A model generated the notes under the pieces. That model ran no database searches and had not been told where the DNA came from. It was given only the letters and a program-made list of their open reading frames with translations. From the NCBI GenBank assembly GCA_026400535.1, contig JAPLOU010000064.1, positions 1 to 44,590 on the forward strand: a stretch of DNA of 44,590 nucleotides, in the 5' to 3' direction. The translations under genes were made by a program, and so were the position numbers. The stretch is from Hyphomicrobiales bacterium (GTDB lineage: Bacteria; Pseudomonadota; Alphaproteobacteria; Rhizobiales; Beijerinckiaceae). Shown piece by piece: positions 32,403 to 41,246 of the stretch (position 1 is the stretch's first letter; each line of letters begins with the position of its first letter).

Positions 32403-34594
32403 GCCCGCTTCAGGTCCTGATCCTTGATCGGGACCTGCCGGATGCGTTTGCCGGTGGCTGCGAAGATCGCGTTCAGGACGGCGGGAGCGGCGACCATGAT
32501 GGTCGGTTCGCCCACCCCGCCCCAGAAGCCGCCGGACGGCATCACGATGGTTTCGACCTTCGGCATCTCGTCGATCCTGAGGACGTTGTAGGTGTCGAAA
32601 TTGGTCTCGACGATGGCACCGTCCTTCACCGTGCATTCCCCATGCAGCAGCGCCGAAAGCCCGTAGGAGAACGAGCCTTCCACCTGCATCTCGATCTGGC
32701 GCGGATTGACCGCCACGCCGCAATCCGTCGCCGCAACGATCCGGTGCATCTTGAGCTTGCCGGCGGCATCAACGGAGACCTCCGCGGCTGCGGCCACATA
32801 GGAGCCGAAGCCCATCTGCTGGGCCAGCCCGCGGAACACACCCGCAGGCGCCGGTTTGTCCCAGCCGATCCGTTCGGCCACCGCATTCAGGACGGCCAGA
32901 TGCTTGGGATGATTGGCCATCAGCTTGCGGCGGAATGCCAGGGGGTCCTGGCCCGCGGCATGCGCCAGTTCATCCATGAAACACTCGACATAGATGGCGT
33001 TCTGGTTGTGGTTGACCCCGCGCCAGAAATGCGGCGGCACGTGGGTGTTGCGCATCGCATGATCGACCAGCAGGTTCGGGATGGTGTAGCCGAACTGCCC
33101 TTCCGCCCCGGTCGGATTGAGCCCCTGGAACGTGACCGGATCGCGCCCGTTCTGGAGCGCGTTCGGGAAGACATAGGACAGGATCGACTGGCCGGAAATC
33201 CGCACATGCAGCCCGGTCAGGTTGCCCTGCGCATCAAGCCCCGCCGTCATCTTGCACATGGTCACGGGATGATAGCGGCCCTGCACCATGTCCTCTTCGC
33301 GCGACCACAGCATCTTGATCGGCACACCCGGAACCTGTTTGGCGATCAGCACGGCCTGCGTCAGCCAGTCATGCGTGGTGCGGCGGCCGAAACCGCCGCC
33401 CAGATCAACCCGGTGCACCTCGCAGGCGGTCTGCGGCAGGCCGGCGGCAGCGGCCGCCGCAGCAAGCGCTGCTTCGCCGTTCTGCGTCGGACACCAGACA
33501 TCGCAGCGGGTCGGCGTCCACACCACGGTGGCGTTCATCGGCTCCATCGGTGCGTGGTTCTGGAACGGATAGCCGTAGGTCGCCTCGACCTTGCGGGCCG
33601 CCCCGGCGATCGCAGCCTTGGCGTCGCCCTGCGTGTTGCCCACAAAGGCTTCCGACGCAGTCAGCCCCTCGCGCAGCATCGCCGCGATCGTCTCGGACGA
33701 GACATTGCGGTTCGGGCCGTAGTCCCATTCCACCGGCAGCGCATCGAGCGCCGTCTTGGCCTGCCACCAGGTATCGCCGACGACGCAGACCGTGTTGTCG
33801 CCCGCCTGCAGCACATGCCGGACGCCCGGCATGTCCTTGACCTTGGAAGCGTCGAAGGATTTGACCTTGCCGCCAAACACAGGGCACTGCTGGACCGCTG
33901 CCAGCAGCATGCCCGGCATTTTGAGGTCCGAGCCGTAAATGAGTTTGCCGGTTGTCTTGTCGGCGGTGTCGAGCCTTGGTTTGGAGGTGCCGATCACCGT
34001 CCAGGCCGAAGGATCCTTGAGTGCAACGGTCTGGGGCACCAACTGCTTGCTGGCCGCTTCCGCAATCTGGCCGTAGCGCAAGGTGCGGCCGGTCGGTCTG
34101 TGCGTGACGACGCCTTCCTTCGCCACGCAATGCTCCGGCGTCGCCTGCCACTGGGCGGCGGCGGCATTGATCAGCATGACCCGGGCGGTCGCCCCGCCGC
34201 GGCGCACATAATCCTGGCTTTGACGGATGCCCTGGCTGCCGGCGGTCTGGAAATTGCCCCAGGCGCGGTTGCGGGCCAGCGATTGGCCGGGCGTGACGTA
34301 TTCGGTCACGATCTTGGACCAGTCGCAGTGAAGCTCCTCCGCAATCAGCTGCGCGAGGCCGGTACGGGTGCCCTGCCCCATTTCGGAGCGCGCCATGCGC
34401 AGGACAACCGTGTCGTCGGGCCGGATCACGACCCAGGCATTGATCTCCGGCACAGCCGCGGCCGGAGCCGCACCCTGCGCAAGGGCCTTGGCGGCCGGCA
34501 GGTGAAAGCCGACAACGAGACCGGCGGCGGCGCCCTTCAGCAGCGTCCGGCGTGAGGGCCGCGTGGCGGGCGAGGTAACATCGTGCAGCGTCAT
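32399..34594 (-). CDS. Molybdopterin-binding large subunit, IorB-like hydroxylase
   Basis: A 731-residue protein of the xanthine-oxidase family, periplasmic branch. A Tat signal (RPSRRTLLKGAAAGLVVGFH) is followed by NAWVVIRPDDTVVLRMARSE, MGQGTRTGLAQLIAEELHCD, the Moco-contacting DLGGGFGRRTTHDWL and the late GGFWGGVGEPTIMVAAP, whose Glu is the catalytic base. Relatives include isoquinoline 1-oxidoreductase and periplasmic aldehyde dehydrogenases. They hydroxylate N-heterocycles or aldehydes and pass electrons to a small iron-sulfur subunit and a cytochrome. Here the cytochrome gene that follows directly is soxX. Substrate unknown. Confidence 0.85.
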   Translation of the reverse strand: MTLHDVTSPATRPSRRTLLKGAAAGLVVGFHLPAAKALAQGAAPAAAVPEINAWVVIRPDDTVVLRMARSEMGQGTRTGLAQLIAEELHCDWSKIVTEYVTPGQSLARNRAWGNFQTAGSQGIRQSQDYVRRGGATARVMLINAAAAQWQATPEHCVAKEGVVTHRPTGRTLRYGQIAEAASKQLVPQTVALKDPSAWTVIGTSKPRLDTADKTTGKLIYGSDLKMPGMLLAAVQQCPVFGGKVKSFDASKVKDMPGVRHVLQAGDNTVCVVGDTWWQAKTALDALPVEWDYGPNRNVSSETIAAMLREGLTASEAFVGNTQGDAKAAIAGAARKVEATYGYPFQNHAPMEPMNATVVWTPTRCDVWCPTQNGEAALAAAAAAAGLPQTACEVHRVDLGGGFGRRTTHDWLTQAVLIAKQVPGVPIKMLWSREEDMVQGRYHPVTMCKMTAGLDAQGNLTGLHVRISGQSILSYVFPNALQNGRDPVTFQGLNPTGAEGQFGYTIPNLLVDHAMRNTHVPPHFWRGVNHNQNAIYVECFMDELAHAAGQDPLAFRRKLMANHPKHLAVLNAVAERIGWDKPAPAGVFRGLAQQMGFGSYVAAAAEVSVDAAGKLKMHRIVAATDCGVAVNPRQIEMQVEGSFSYGLSALLHGECTVKDGAIVETNFDTYNVLRIDEMPKVETIVMPSGGFWGGVGEPTIMVAAPAVLNAIFAATGKRIRQVPIKDQDLKRA

Positions 34595-34605
34595 GGTGAT
34601 GCTCC

Positions 34606-35064
34606 TCAGCCCTGGCGTGTCTGGGCGGCTTGCTTGATGCCGGCCCGCACGCGGTTGTAGGTCCCGCAGCGACAGATGTTGGTCATGGCTGCGTCGATGT
34701 CCGCGTCAGTCGGGTTCTTCTTGTCGGCCAGCAGCGCTGCCGCGGCCATGATCATCCCGGACTGGCAATAGCCACATTGCGGCACGTCGAGTTCGCGCCA
34801 GGCGACCTGCACCGGATGCATCCCATTGGGCGAAAGCCCCTCGATGGTGACGATCATCTGGGTGTCGTTGACAGCGCTCAGCGGCACGGAGCAGGCCCGG
34901 ACGGCCTGCCCGTCGATATGGACCGTGCAGGCTCCGCACTGGGCCACACCGCAACCGTACTTGGTTCCGGTCAACCCGATCTGCTCGCGCAGGACCCACA
35001 GGAGCGGTGTGTCGGGGTGCGCCGTGACCTCCATCACCGCACCATTCACATTGAGCTTTGCCAC
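34606..35064 (-). CDS. [2Fe-2S] small subunit, IorA-like
   Basis: A 152-residue protein with two iron-sulfur clusters. The plant-type cluster is in [17 protein letters not shown] with a later Cys in VRACSVPLS, and the C-terminal four-Cys cluster is in [13 protein letters not shown] and [11 protein letters not shown]. It lacks a signal peptide, as expected when it is exported in complex with the Tat-dependent large subunit. It is the first gene of the operon and lies 11 bp before the large subunit. Electrons from the molybdenum site leave through it. Confidence 0.9.
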   Translation of the reverse strand: MAKLNVNGAVMEVTAHPDTPLLWVLREQIGLTGTKYGCGVAQCGACTVHIDGQAVRACSVPLSAVNDTQMIVTIEGLSPNGMHPVQVAWRELDVPQCGYCQSGMIMAAAALLADKKNPTDADIDAAMTNICRCGTYNRVRAGIKQAAQTRQG

Positions 35065-35169
35065 GCGTCGCCTCCCGACTTTTTGTTCACTGTTCCCAGT
35101 GTCAGACGATCACAGCCGGGCGTCAACATTCAAGGCCACAAAAAACGTCTTCAGTTCACATTGCAGCGA

Positions 35170-35840
35170 TCACCGCTCGGGCGAACGCTGCGCCAGCCAC
35201 GCACCCGCGACGCAGTTGCCGGACACCACGAGCTGCTCGCCCCGCAGCGCAACGAGATCAGCAGCATATCCCTCGGCGGTCCGACCGCGCTGGCGGTCGA
35301 GCCCGAGAAAGCGCGCCGGCATGCCGGACGCCATCACCAGCGGGTCGCAGACTGTGCAGCCCATCATCGTCTCTGCGTTGCGAACGGCCCCGATCATGCT
35401 GAGACGCGCCAGCCAGCGTCCCGTCCGGACCGGTCAGCCGGCCGCCATCAAGGCCGATGGCCCGGCCCTCAAACGAAAAGGTCCGGTCTGTGCCGCCGAC
35501 TGTCGGCATGGCGTCGGTCACCAGCATCAGCCGATCGCGCCCCATCAGCCTGTAAGCCGGTCTCAGATTGAGCGGCGCGACATGCAGCGCGTCGCAGATG
35601 ATGCCCGCCATCAGGCGCTCGTCGCCGAGCGCCATGCCGACCAGCCCGGGCTGGCGCGGCGTGATCTGCGACATCGCGTTGAACAGGTGGGTGACGCCCG
35701 ACAGCCCCGCCCCGATCGCAGCCTCGACCCCGGCTGCGGTCGCCTCCGAATGCCCGGCGCTGAGCACGAGCCCGGCCTCGGCCAGCGCCTTGATCGCACC
35801 GTCGGCCTGTGTCACCGGGGGCGGCTTCAGACGGGCCACG
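35170..35840 (-). pseudogene. nagA: nagA remnant (N-acetylglucosamine-6-phosphate deacetylase), 5' truncated and frameshifted
   Basis: The first frame starts abruptly near 35840 with PVTQADGAIKALAEAGLVLS and contains SAGHSEATAAG, GVTHLFNAMSQITPRQPG, ICDALHV and LVTDAMPTVGG, the metal and substrate motifs of NagA. After DGTLAGAS the frame breaks (near 35400), and the next frame continues SMIGAVRNAETMMGCTV and then LGLDRQRGRTAEGYAADLVA to a stop at 35170. The N-terminal 120 or more residues are lost. NagA removes acetate from GlcNAc-6-P during amino-sugar use. The 5' break touches a remnant of a SIS-domain gene on the other strand. Confidence 0.75.
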
Positions 35841-36208
35841 GCATGGGAGAATGCCCTCAGGCTCGCTGAACTGCTGCGGCTTCCGGCGCTCGGCTACAGT
35901 GCCGCCGCAGTGCTGCAGGGACCCCGCGCTGCGCTGTCGTCCCAAATGCGCGTGCTGGCGATCCGCCTCGACGACCAGACCGGCGTGCATGGGGACGGCC
36001 TCGTGACCAGGCTTCGGAGCGAAGGGGTTCAGGTCTTTGTCATTAGCGGCCGTCTGGCGATCTGCCCTGGATCGGCGATGAGGATCCGGTCACGGACGCC
36101 ATGACGATGCTGGTTCTGGCCTACCGGCCGATCGGGGAGGCTGCCCTGGCCAAGGGCTTTGATCCGGATCACCCGCTCCATCCGGGAAAGGTCACGCGGA
36201 CCCTGTGA
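35833..36208 (+). pseudogene. SIS-domain sugar isomerase/deaminase remnant (GlmS/NagB-II-like C-terminus)
   Basis: A plus-strand frame reads ENALRLAELLRLPALGYSAA, QMRVLAIRLDDQTGVHGDGL and SEGVQVFVISG, the second SIS domain of GlmS-like amino-sugar isomerases or deaminases. A frameshift near 36045-36070 is followed by LPWIGDEDPVTDAMTMLVLA and the typical tail KGFDPDHPLHPGKVTRTL, ending at TGA 36208. The first two thirds of the gene are missing. Such genes usually precede nagA in one operon; here the two remnants point away from each other and abut within about 10 bp. The 3' end overlaps the GNAT gene by 17 bp. Confidence 0.65.
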
Positions 36209-36662
36209 CCGGCCGCTCATAGCGGACGAAGCGCATGGCCTGTCCGGCGAAGTCCCGTTCATGGTGGGTTGCGAGACGCCAGCCCTCCCGTTCATAGAAC
36301 CTGCGCGCCCTTGCGTTGGCCGCGAAGCATTCAAGCCGTACCGCGCCCATGGCCTCGCCATGCCGCAGCAGAGCCACGGCACAGCCGGTTCCCGCCGCAT
36401 CCGGGCTGACGAACAACATGTCGAGCGTGCCGTCCCGCACCTCGACGAAGCCGCGGCAGCGCCCGTCGCCATCCTCCGCAAGCGCCACAAACGGCCACTC
36501 GGTGGCAAAGCGCTGCTGAAAGTGGACTTGATCACGGGTGGCGAACTGGGCCTCATCGAGAATGCCGGCGAAACCGAACCGGTAGCTCTCCTCCGCCAGC
36601 GCCGCGAGCGCCGGCACATCCCCGGCCCGCGCCATGCGGACACGGAAGCGGCCCGCGCTCAT
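36192..36662 (-). CDS. GNAT-family N-acetyltransferase
   Basis: A 156-residue acetyltransferase from ATG 36662, overlapping the permease stop by 4 bp. Recognisable parts: FRVRMARAGDVPALAALAEE, the acetyl-CoA region LDMLFVSPDAAGTGCAVALL (a degenerate Q/RxxGxG/A loop) and ANARARRFYEREGWRLATHH, the usual GNAT C-terminal signature. It acetylates an amine; the target is unknown. As the last gene of the transporter operon it could modify an imported amino sugar or peptide. Confidence 0.85.
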   Translation of the reverse strand: MSAGRFRVRMARAGDVPALAALAEESYRFGFAGILDEAQFATRDQVHFQQRFATEWPFVALAEDGDGRCRGFVEVRDGTLDMLFVSPDAAGTGCAVALLRHGEAMGAVRLECFAANARARRFYEREGWRLATHHERDFAGQAMRFVRYERPVTGSA

Positions 36663-37498
36663 GTCAGCCGGGGATCGAGCGCATCGCGCAGCACATCGCC
36701 GAGCAGGTTGAGCGCAAAGGCGATGATCAGGATCGCCATGCCGGAAAACACCGCAGCCCAAGGTGACAGCAGCAGCACGTTGCGCCCCTCGGACAGCATC
36801 ATGCCGAGCGAGGGCGTCGGCGGCTGCGTGCCGAGGCCGAGGAAGGACAACGAAGCCTCGACGAGAATTGCTGCAGACAGCAGCAGACTGGTCTGCACGA
36901 GGATGACGCTGGCCAGATTGGGCAGCACATGGCTGAAGATGATGCGGGCGTCGGACGCGCCGATGGCTCTTGCGCCGGCCACATAGTCCGACGTGGTGAT
37001 GACCAGCGCCGGACCGCGCAGCAGGCGCGCGAAGATCGGCGTGTAGACAACCGCGATCGCGATCGCCGTCGGCCCGGAGCCCGGACCGAGCATCGCGATG
37101 ATCCCGATCGCCAGCAGCATGACCGGAAAGGCGAAGATGACATCCATCAGCCGCATCACGATGCGCTCGGTCCAGCCACGGTAGTAGGCGGCCAACAGCC
37201 CGAGCGTGCCGCCCACCAGCAGCGCCACGCCGACCGCGCCCGCGGCAATGCCAAGCGAGGCCCGCATACCATGCAGGATGCGCGACAGCAGGTCGCGGCC
37301 GAACTGGTCGGTGCCGAGCCAGTGCGCCGCGCTGGGACCCTTGAGGCGCGCAAGAACGCTTTGCGCCAGCGGGTCATAGGGCGCGATCAGCGGGGCCAGA
37401 AGCGCCAGCAGGCACAGGATGACCACAGCAAGGGCCGAGACCATCACCAGGCCGGACACCGACCTGCGCACAGGTGCGGTCTGAACCGCCGCGCTCAC
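36659..37498 (-). CDS. ABC transporter permease, DppC/OppC type
   Basis: A 279-residue inner-membrane permease: an N-terminal helix (LVMVSALAVVILCLLALLAP), HWLGTDQFGRDLLSRILHGM (the standard DppC N-terminal signature), five further helices and the EAA-like loop in YVAGARAIGASDARIIFSHV. It forms the channel with the DppB-type partner encoded just upstream (4-bp overlap). Substrates of this class are peptides, nickel or glycopeptides. The linkage to AnmK favours muropeptides. Confidence 0.9.
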   Translation of the reverse strand: MSAAVQTAPVRRSVSGLVMVSALAVVILCLLALLAPLIAPYDPLAQSVLARLKGPSAAHWLGTDQFGRDLLSRILHGMRASLGIAAGAVGVALLVGGTLGLLAAYYRGWTERIVMRLMDVIFAFPVMLLAIGIIAMLGPGSGPTAIAIAVVYTPIFARLLRGPALVITTSDYVAGARAIGASDARIIFSHVLPNLASVILVQTSLLLSAAILVEASLSFLGLGTQPPTPSLGMMLSEGRNVLLLSPWAAVFSGMAILIIAFALNLLGDVLRDALDPRLT

Positions 37499-38439
37499 GT
37501 CCGGACCCGCGGATCAATCAGGGCGTAGAGCAGGTCGACGGCAAAATTGACCATTACGAAGGTGAAGGTCACCACCAGGATCGTGGCCTGCACCAAGGGA
37601 TAGTTGCGTTCCGCGATGGCGCCCAGAATGAGCCTCCCGAGCCCGGGAATCGCGAAAACCTGTTCCACCACGATGGCGCCGCCGAGCAGATAGCCGGTCA
37701 TGATGCCCACGCTTGTCACGAACGGAATCAGCGCGTTGCGCAGCGCATGCTTGAACAGGATCGCTGTCTCGGAGGCGCCGCGCGCCCGCGCCGAGCGGAT
37801 ATAGTCCTGCTGCAGGGCGTCCAGCATGGCCGAGCGCACCAGCCGCGCCAGATTGGCGAGGATCGGCAGCGCCAGCACGAGGGCTGGCAGGATCAACCGC
37901 TGGATATTGCCGACCGGGTCCTGCGAGAACGGCACATAGCCTAGTACCTGCCATTCCGGCGCGAGGACCGTGAGCGCCAGGATCAGCATGATCCCGAGCC
38001 AGAAGGAGGGAATGGTCAGGCCCGCCACGGAGCCGATCTGAAGCCCGACATCCCAGCCGCGGCCACGCAGCCTGGCCATCAGCACCCCGAGCGGCACGGC
38101 CAGCCCGGCGCCGATGGCCAGTGCGAGCCCGGTCAGCTGCAGGGTCGGCCAGACATGGCCGATGATCTCGTCGAGCACCGGCCGCTTCGTCCAGATCGAA
38201 ACGCCGAGATCCCCGCCGAGCACGCCGCCAATCCAGCTGACGTACTGGACCCAGATCGGCTGGTCGAGACCGAGCCGGCCGCGCAACGCGGCGACGCGGT
38301 CAGCCGTCACCTCCGTGTTCGCGCCCAGCATGATCGCCACCGCGTCGCCCGGGATCAACCTGATCATCAGGAAGGTGAGGATCGAGACACCGATCATCAC
38401 CAGCACAAGATCGATCAGGCGCGTCCGCAGAAAGCGCAT
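37495..38439 (-). CDS. ABC transporter permease, DppB/OppB type
   Basis: A 314-residue permease with six helices. The N-terminal signature LVLVMIGVSILTFLMIRLIP, then RGRLGLDQPIWVQYVSW and the EAA loop DYIRSARARGASETAILFKH are typical of DppB. It overlaps the DppC-type gene by 4 bp and follows the binding-protein gene with a gap of 31 bp. Complete. Confidence 0.9.
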   Translation of the reverse strand: MRFLRTRLIDLVLVMIGVSILTFLMIRLIPGDAVAIMLGANTEVTADRVAALRGRLGLDQPIWVQYVSWIGGVLGGDLGVSIWTKRPVLDEIIGHVWPTLQLTGLALAIGAGLAVPLGVLMARLRGRGWDVGLQIGSVAGLTIPSFWLGIMLILALTVLAPEWQVLGYVPFSQDPVGNIQRLILPALVLALPILANLARLVRSAMLDALQQDYIRSARARGASETAILFKHALRNALIPFVTSVGIMTGYLLGGAIVVEQVFAIPGLGRLILGAIAERNYPLVQATILVVTFTFVMVNFAVDLLYALIDPRVRT

Positions 38440-38470
38440 GCGGGAAGGCCGGCTTGCGGGCGCCGGCGGC

Positions 38471-40003
38471 TCAGCGCGCCAGCGTGGTGTTGGCCAGCGA
38501 CATCAGCGAGCGGTTGGCGATGATGTCGAAGCCGGAGACGTTCTGCCGGCTGGCGGTGAAGAGCTGTCCATAGGTCATGAAGGCGGCAGGCCCATCGCAG
38601 GCGAGCAGGCTCTGAACCCGGCCATAGGCCGCCTTGCGTCCGGCCTGGTTGAGGTCGACACGGGCGCTGTCGAGCAGCGCATCGACCGCCGGATTCGAAT
38701 ACTTGAACACGTTGGTCGAACCGCCGGTGCGGAAGGTGCGGAAGAAATAATCGTCCGGATCAACCGAGCCGGCATTGGTCGAGACGAAGGCATCGAAGTT
38801 CGAGTTGCGCCAGTCCTGCACGAACTGCCCGAGTTCCGGGATGCGCAGGTCGGCCTTGAAGCCGGCCTTGTTGAGCTGCGCCTGCACCACCTGCGCGATG
38901 TCGCGGATATCCTGCCGCGGCAGCACCAGCAGCGTCACGGCCACCGGCGTCGTCACGCCCGCTTCCTTGAGCAGGTCCTGCGCCTTGGCGGCGGAATGGG
39001 TGAAGCAGGGGAAGCTCGACGTGTTGACCGCCCAATCCTTCAGGGCCGGCGACAGCGGCCCGCCCGGAACCCCGGCGCCGAACAGCGCGGCCTGCACGAT
39101 CTCGCCGCGGTTCAGCGCGTAGTTCAGCGCCTCGCGCACCTTCGGATTGTCGAACGGCGCCTTCGCGGTGTTCATGCCGACCAGCGTGTAGGCCAGCTCC
39201 ATGGTCTCGGCGAGCTTGACGCCGGGACGGCCGCGCAACTGCAGCGCCGTGGCCGCGTCGATGTTTGGCAGCATGGCATACTGGCCGCTCGACAGGCCGA
39301 CCTGTCGCGTGGCCGATTCCGGAATGATGTTGAACTTCACGCCGTCCAGCTTCGGCTGCGCCTTGTTCCAGTAGCCGGCGTGCTTCGATAGTTCGATGAA
39401 GCCGTTCGGCTGCCACTCCTTGAAGCGGAACGGGCCGGTGCCGACCGGCTGACGCTGCAGGCCGTCCTTGTTGGTTTCGAAGACGCGCGGGACGATCGCG
39501 ATCGAGGCGAGCGCGGTCAGGAACGGCGCGGAGGCCTCCTTCATGGCGATGGTGACGGTTGAGGCGTCGGTTGCCGTGGCCTTGTCGACCGCCGCCAGAC
39601 GGCTGGCCAGAGGCGAGGCAATGTCCTTCGACAGCACCCGGTTGATGCTGGCCACCACATCGGCGGCCTCGACCGGCGAACCGTCATGGAAGGTCGCGCC
39701 CGGGACAAGCTTGAACGTATAGGTCTTGCCATCGGGCGCGATCGTCCAGCCCTGGGCGAGGCCGGGAACGATGCGAAGATCCTTGTCGATCGTCGTCAAC
39801 CCTTCATAGATCGTGCCGTTGACGATCTGGAACGAGGTGAAGGCGGTGATCAGGTGCGGATCAAGACCGGCAGGCGAGGCATCGACGGCAGCCTCGAGCA
39901 CCTGGGCACGGGCCGTGACGGGCGAAAGCGCCATGACGCTGGCGAGGAGCGCTGCAGCGAGCGCGGATGTACCGAAGGCGGCCTTGCCGGAAGTCTTGTT
40001 CAT
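38471..40003 (-). CDS. ABC transporter substrate-binding protein, family 5 (peptide type)
   Basis: A 510-residue periplasmic binding protein. Signal peptide: ALAAALLASVMALSPVTARA. Mature start VLEAAVDASPAGLDPHLITA, then WTIAPDGKTYTFKLVPGATF with HDGSPVEAADVVASINRV, the cluster-C (SBP_bac_5) signature. The start at ATG 40003 fits the signal peptide. It is first in a minus-strand operon with two permeases and the GNAT enzyme and diverges from anmK. Ligand unknown; a muropeptide or anhydro-amino-sugar peptide is inferred. Confidence 0.9.
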   Translation of the reverse strand: MNKTSGKAAFGTSALAAALLASVMALSPVTARAQVLEAAVDASPAGLDPHLITAFTSFQIVNGTIYEGLTTIDKDLRIVPGLAQGWTIAPDGKTYTFKLVPGATFHDGSPVEAADVVASINRVLSKDIASPLASRLAAVDKATATDASTVTIAMKEASAPFLTALASIAIVPRVFETNKDGLQRQPVGTGPFRFKEWQPNGFIELSKHAGYWNKAQPKLDGVKFNIIPESATRQVGLSSGQYAMLPNIDAATALQLRGRPGVKLAETMELAYTLVGMNTAKAPFDNPKVREALNYALNRGEIVQAALFGAGVPGGPLSPALKDWAVNTSSFPCFTHSAAKAQDLLKEAGVTTPVAVTLLVLPRQDIRDIAQVVQAQLNKAGFKADLRIPELGQFVQDWRNSNFDAFVSTNAGSVDPDDYFFRTFRTGGSTNVFKYSNPAVDALLDSARVDLNQAGRKAAYGRVQSLLACDGPAAFMTYGQLFTASRQNVSGFDIIANRSLMSLANTTLAR

Positions 40004-40136
40004 GATGACCCTCCCCAGGATCGAACGGGTCAACACGGGCCGCGTTCCGGGCCCTCGGTTGCACCCCATGTGGTCTTAGCCTATGTAGTCCTCTAGAATA
40101 CCAATTGCAACAAATCCCGCAACAGGACAGCCTGTC
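40004..40136. promoter_or_regulatory. Divergent promoter region of the split importer
   Basis: The 133 bp between the binding-protein gene and anmK must drive both arms. It holds an A/T-richer core (about 40075-40115), with TCTAGA and TTGCAA inside. No operator could be assigned with confidence and no regulator gene is adjacent. Confidence 0.4.
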
Positions 40137-41246
40137 ATGGCGCAATCCGGCACCCCATCGGGACCCCTCTCGACCATTGGCGTGATCAGCGGCACCTCGA
40201 TGGACGGCATTGATGTGGCATGGATAGAGACGGATGGCGAGATGCTCGTGCGCCCCCACGCCGGCGAGACGTTCGACTATCCCCCGGCCCTGCGCGCCCG
40301 ACTGCTGGATTTCCTGAACGACCCTTCGCGCGCCGAGCATGAACCGCTCGATGAACTGGAGGACATGGTCACCGGCGCCTTTGGCGACGCCATCGCGGCC
40401 TTCATGGCGTCAAGAGGTCTCGACGTGAGCAACATCGACCTGATCGGGCTGCACGGCCAGACCATCTACCACCGGCCGGAGCGCCGCTTCACCCGCCAGC
40501 TCGGGCGCGGGCAGGTCCTTGCAAGGCGCCTCGGCATCGCCGTGGTCGACCACTTCCGCATGGCCGATGTCGCCAGCGGCGGACACGGCGCGCCTTTTGC
40601 GCCGCTGTACCATGCCGCCCTCGCTGCCGGCATGGCCCAACCGCTGATGGTGCTCAACCTCGGCGGCGTCGGCAACGTGACCTATATCGACGGCGAGACG
40701 ATTATCGCCTTCGACACTGGGCCCGCCTCGGCCATGATCGACGACATCATGATGCGCCGCTTTGGCCAGCGCTACGATGATGGCGGCAGGATCGCCCGCT
40801 CCGGCGCCGTCGACGCCGCTGTTCTGGCGACACTGATGGACAATCCCTTCTTCGCCCTGGCGGCCCCGAAATCGCTGGACCGCAACGACTTTCATGCCCG
40901 TGCGAAAATCGTCGAGGCGTTGGCCGATGCCGACGCGGTTGCCACGCTGGCTGCCTTCACCATCGAGGCAACCGTCGCGGCCCTCCACCAGGTGCCGTCA
41001 CGCCCGCGGCGCTGGCTCGTCACCGGGGGCGGGCGGCACAACCAGACCTTCATGGAGGGTCTGCGGCGACGCCTTGGCGTGCCGGTCGAGCCTGTCGAGG
41101 CGGTGGGCTGGAACGGCGATCATCTCGAAGCCGAATGCTTCGGCTATCTCGCGGCCCGTTCGACGCGCGGTCTGCCGCTGAGCCTGCCGACGACCACCGG
41201 CGTACCCCACCCCATGCCAGGCGGACGCCTCTGGCAGGCCGCATGA
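40137..41246 (+). CDS. anmK: Anhydro-N-acetylmuramic acid kinase
   Basis: A 369-residue kinase of the AnmK family: TIGVISGTSMDGIDVAWIET at the N-terminus (ATP phosphate loop), LIGLHGQTIYHRPERRFTRQ, NLGGVGNVTYIDGETIIAFD and DTGPASAMIDD with the catalytic Asp. AnmK cleaves the anhydro ring of 1,6-anhydro-MurNAc and phosphorylates it to MurNAc-6-P during cell-wall recycling. It is translationally coupled (ATGA) to the two ABC ATPases and diverges from their permease and binding-protein partners. That ties the transporter to muropeptide uptake. Confidence 0.92.
   Translation: MAQSGTPSGPLSTIGVISGTSMDGIDVAWIETDGEMLVRPHAGETFDYPPALRARLLDFLNDPSRAEHEPLDELEDMVTGAFGDAIAAFMASRGLDVSNIDLIGLHGQTIYHRPERRFTRQLGRGQVLARRLGIAVVDHFRMADVASGGHGAPFAPLYHAALAAGMAQPLMVLNLGGVGNVTYIDGETIIAFDTGPASAMIDDIMMRRFGQRYDDGGRIARSGAVDAAVLATLMDNPFFALAAPKSLDRNDFHARAKIVEALADADAVATLAAFTIEATVAALHQVPSRPRRWLVTGGGRHNQTFMEGLRRRLGVPVEPVEAVGWNGDHLEAECFGYLAARSTRGLPLSLPTTTGVPHPMPGGRLWQAA

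Noticed and set aside
32403..32723. Long 5' extension of soxX
   Set aside because: It lies inside the IorB-like coding region in another frame; the signal peptide begins just after the TTG at 32402.
32366..34555. 729-codon open frame on the plus strand
   Set aside because: It is the antisense shadow of the IorB-like gene; the minus-strand product has clear Tat, molybdenum-site and catalytic motifs, while the plus product is His/Arg-rich with no recognisable domain.
38114..39391. 425-codon plus-strand frame
   Set aside because: Antisense to the family 5 binding protein and DppB-type permease genes; composition is shadow-like.
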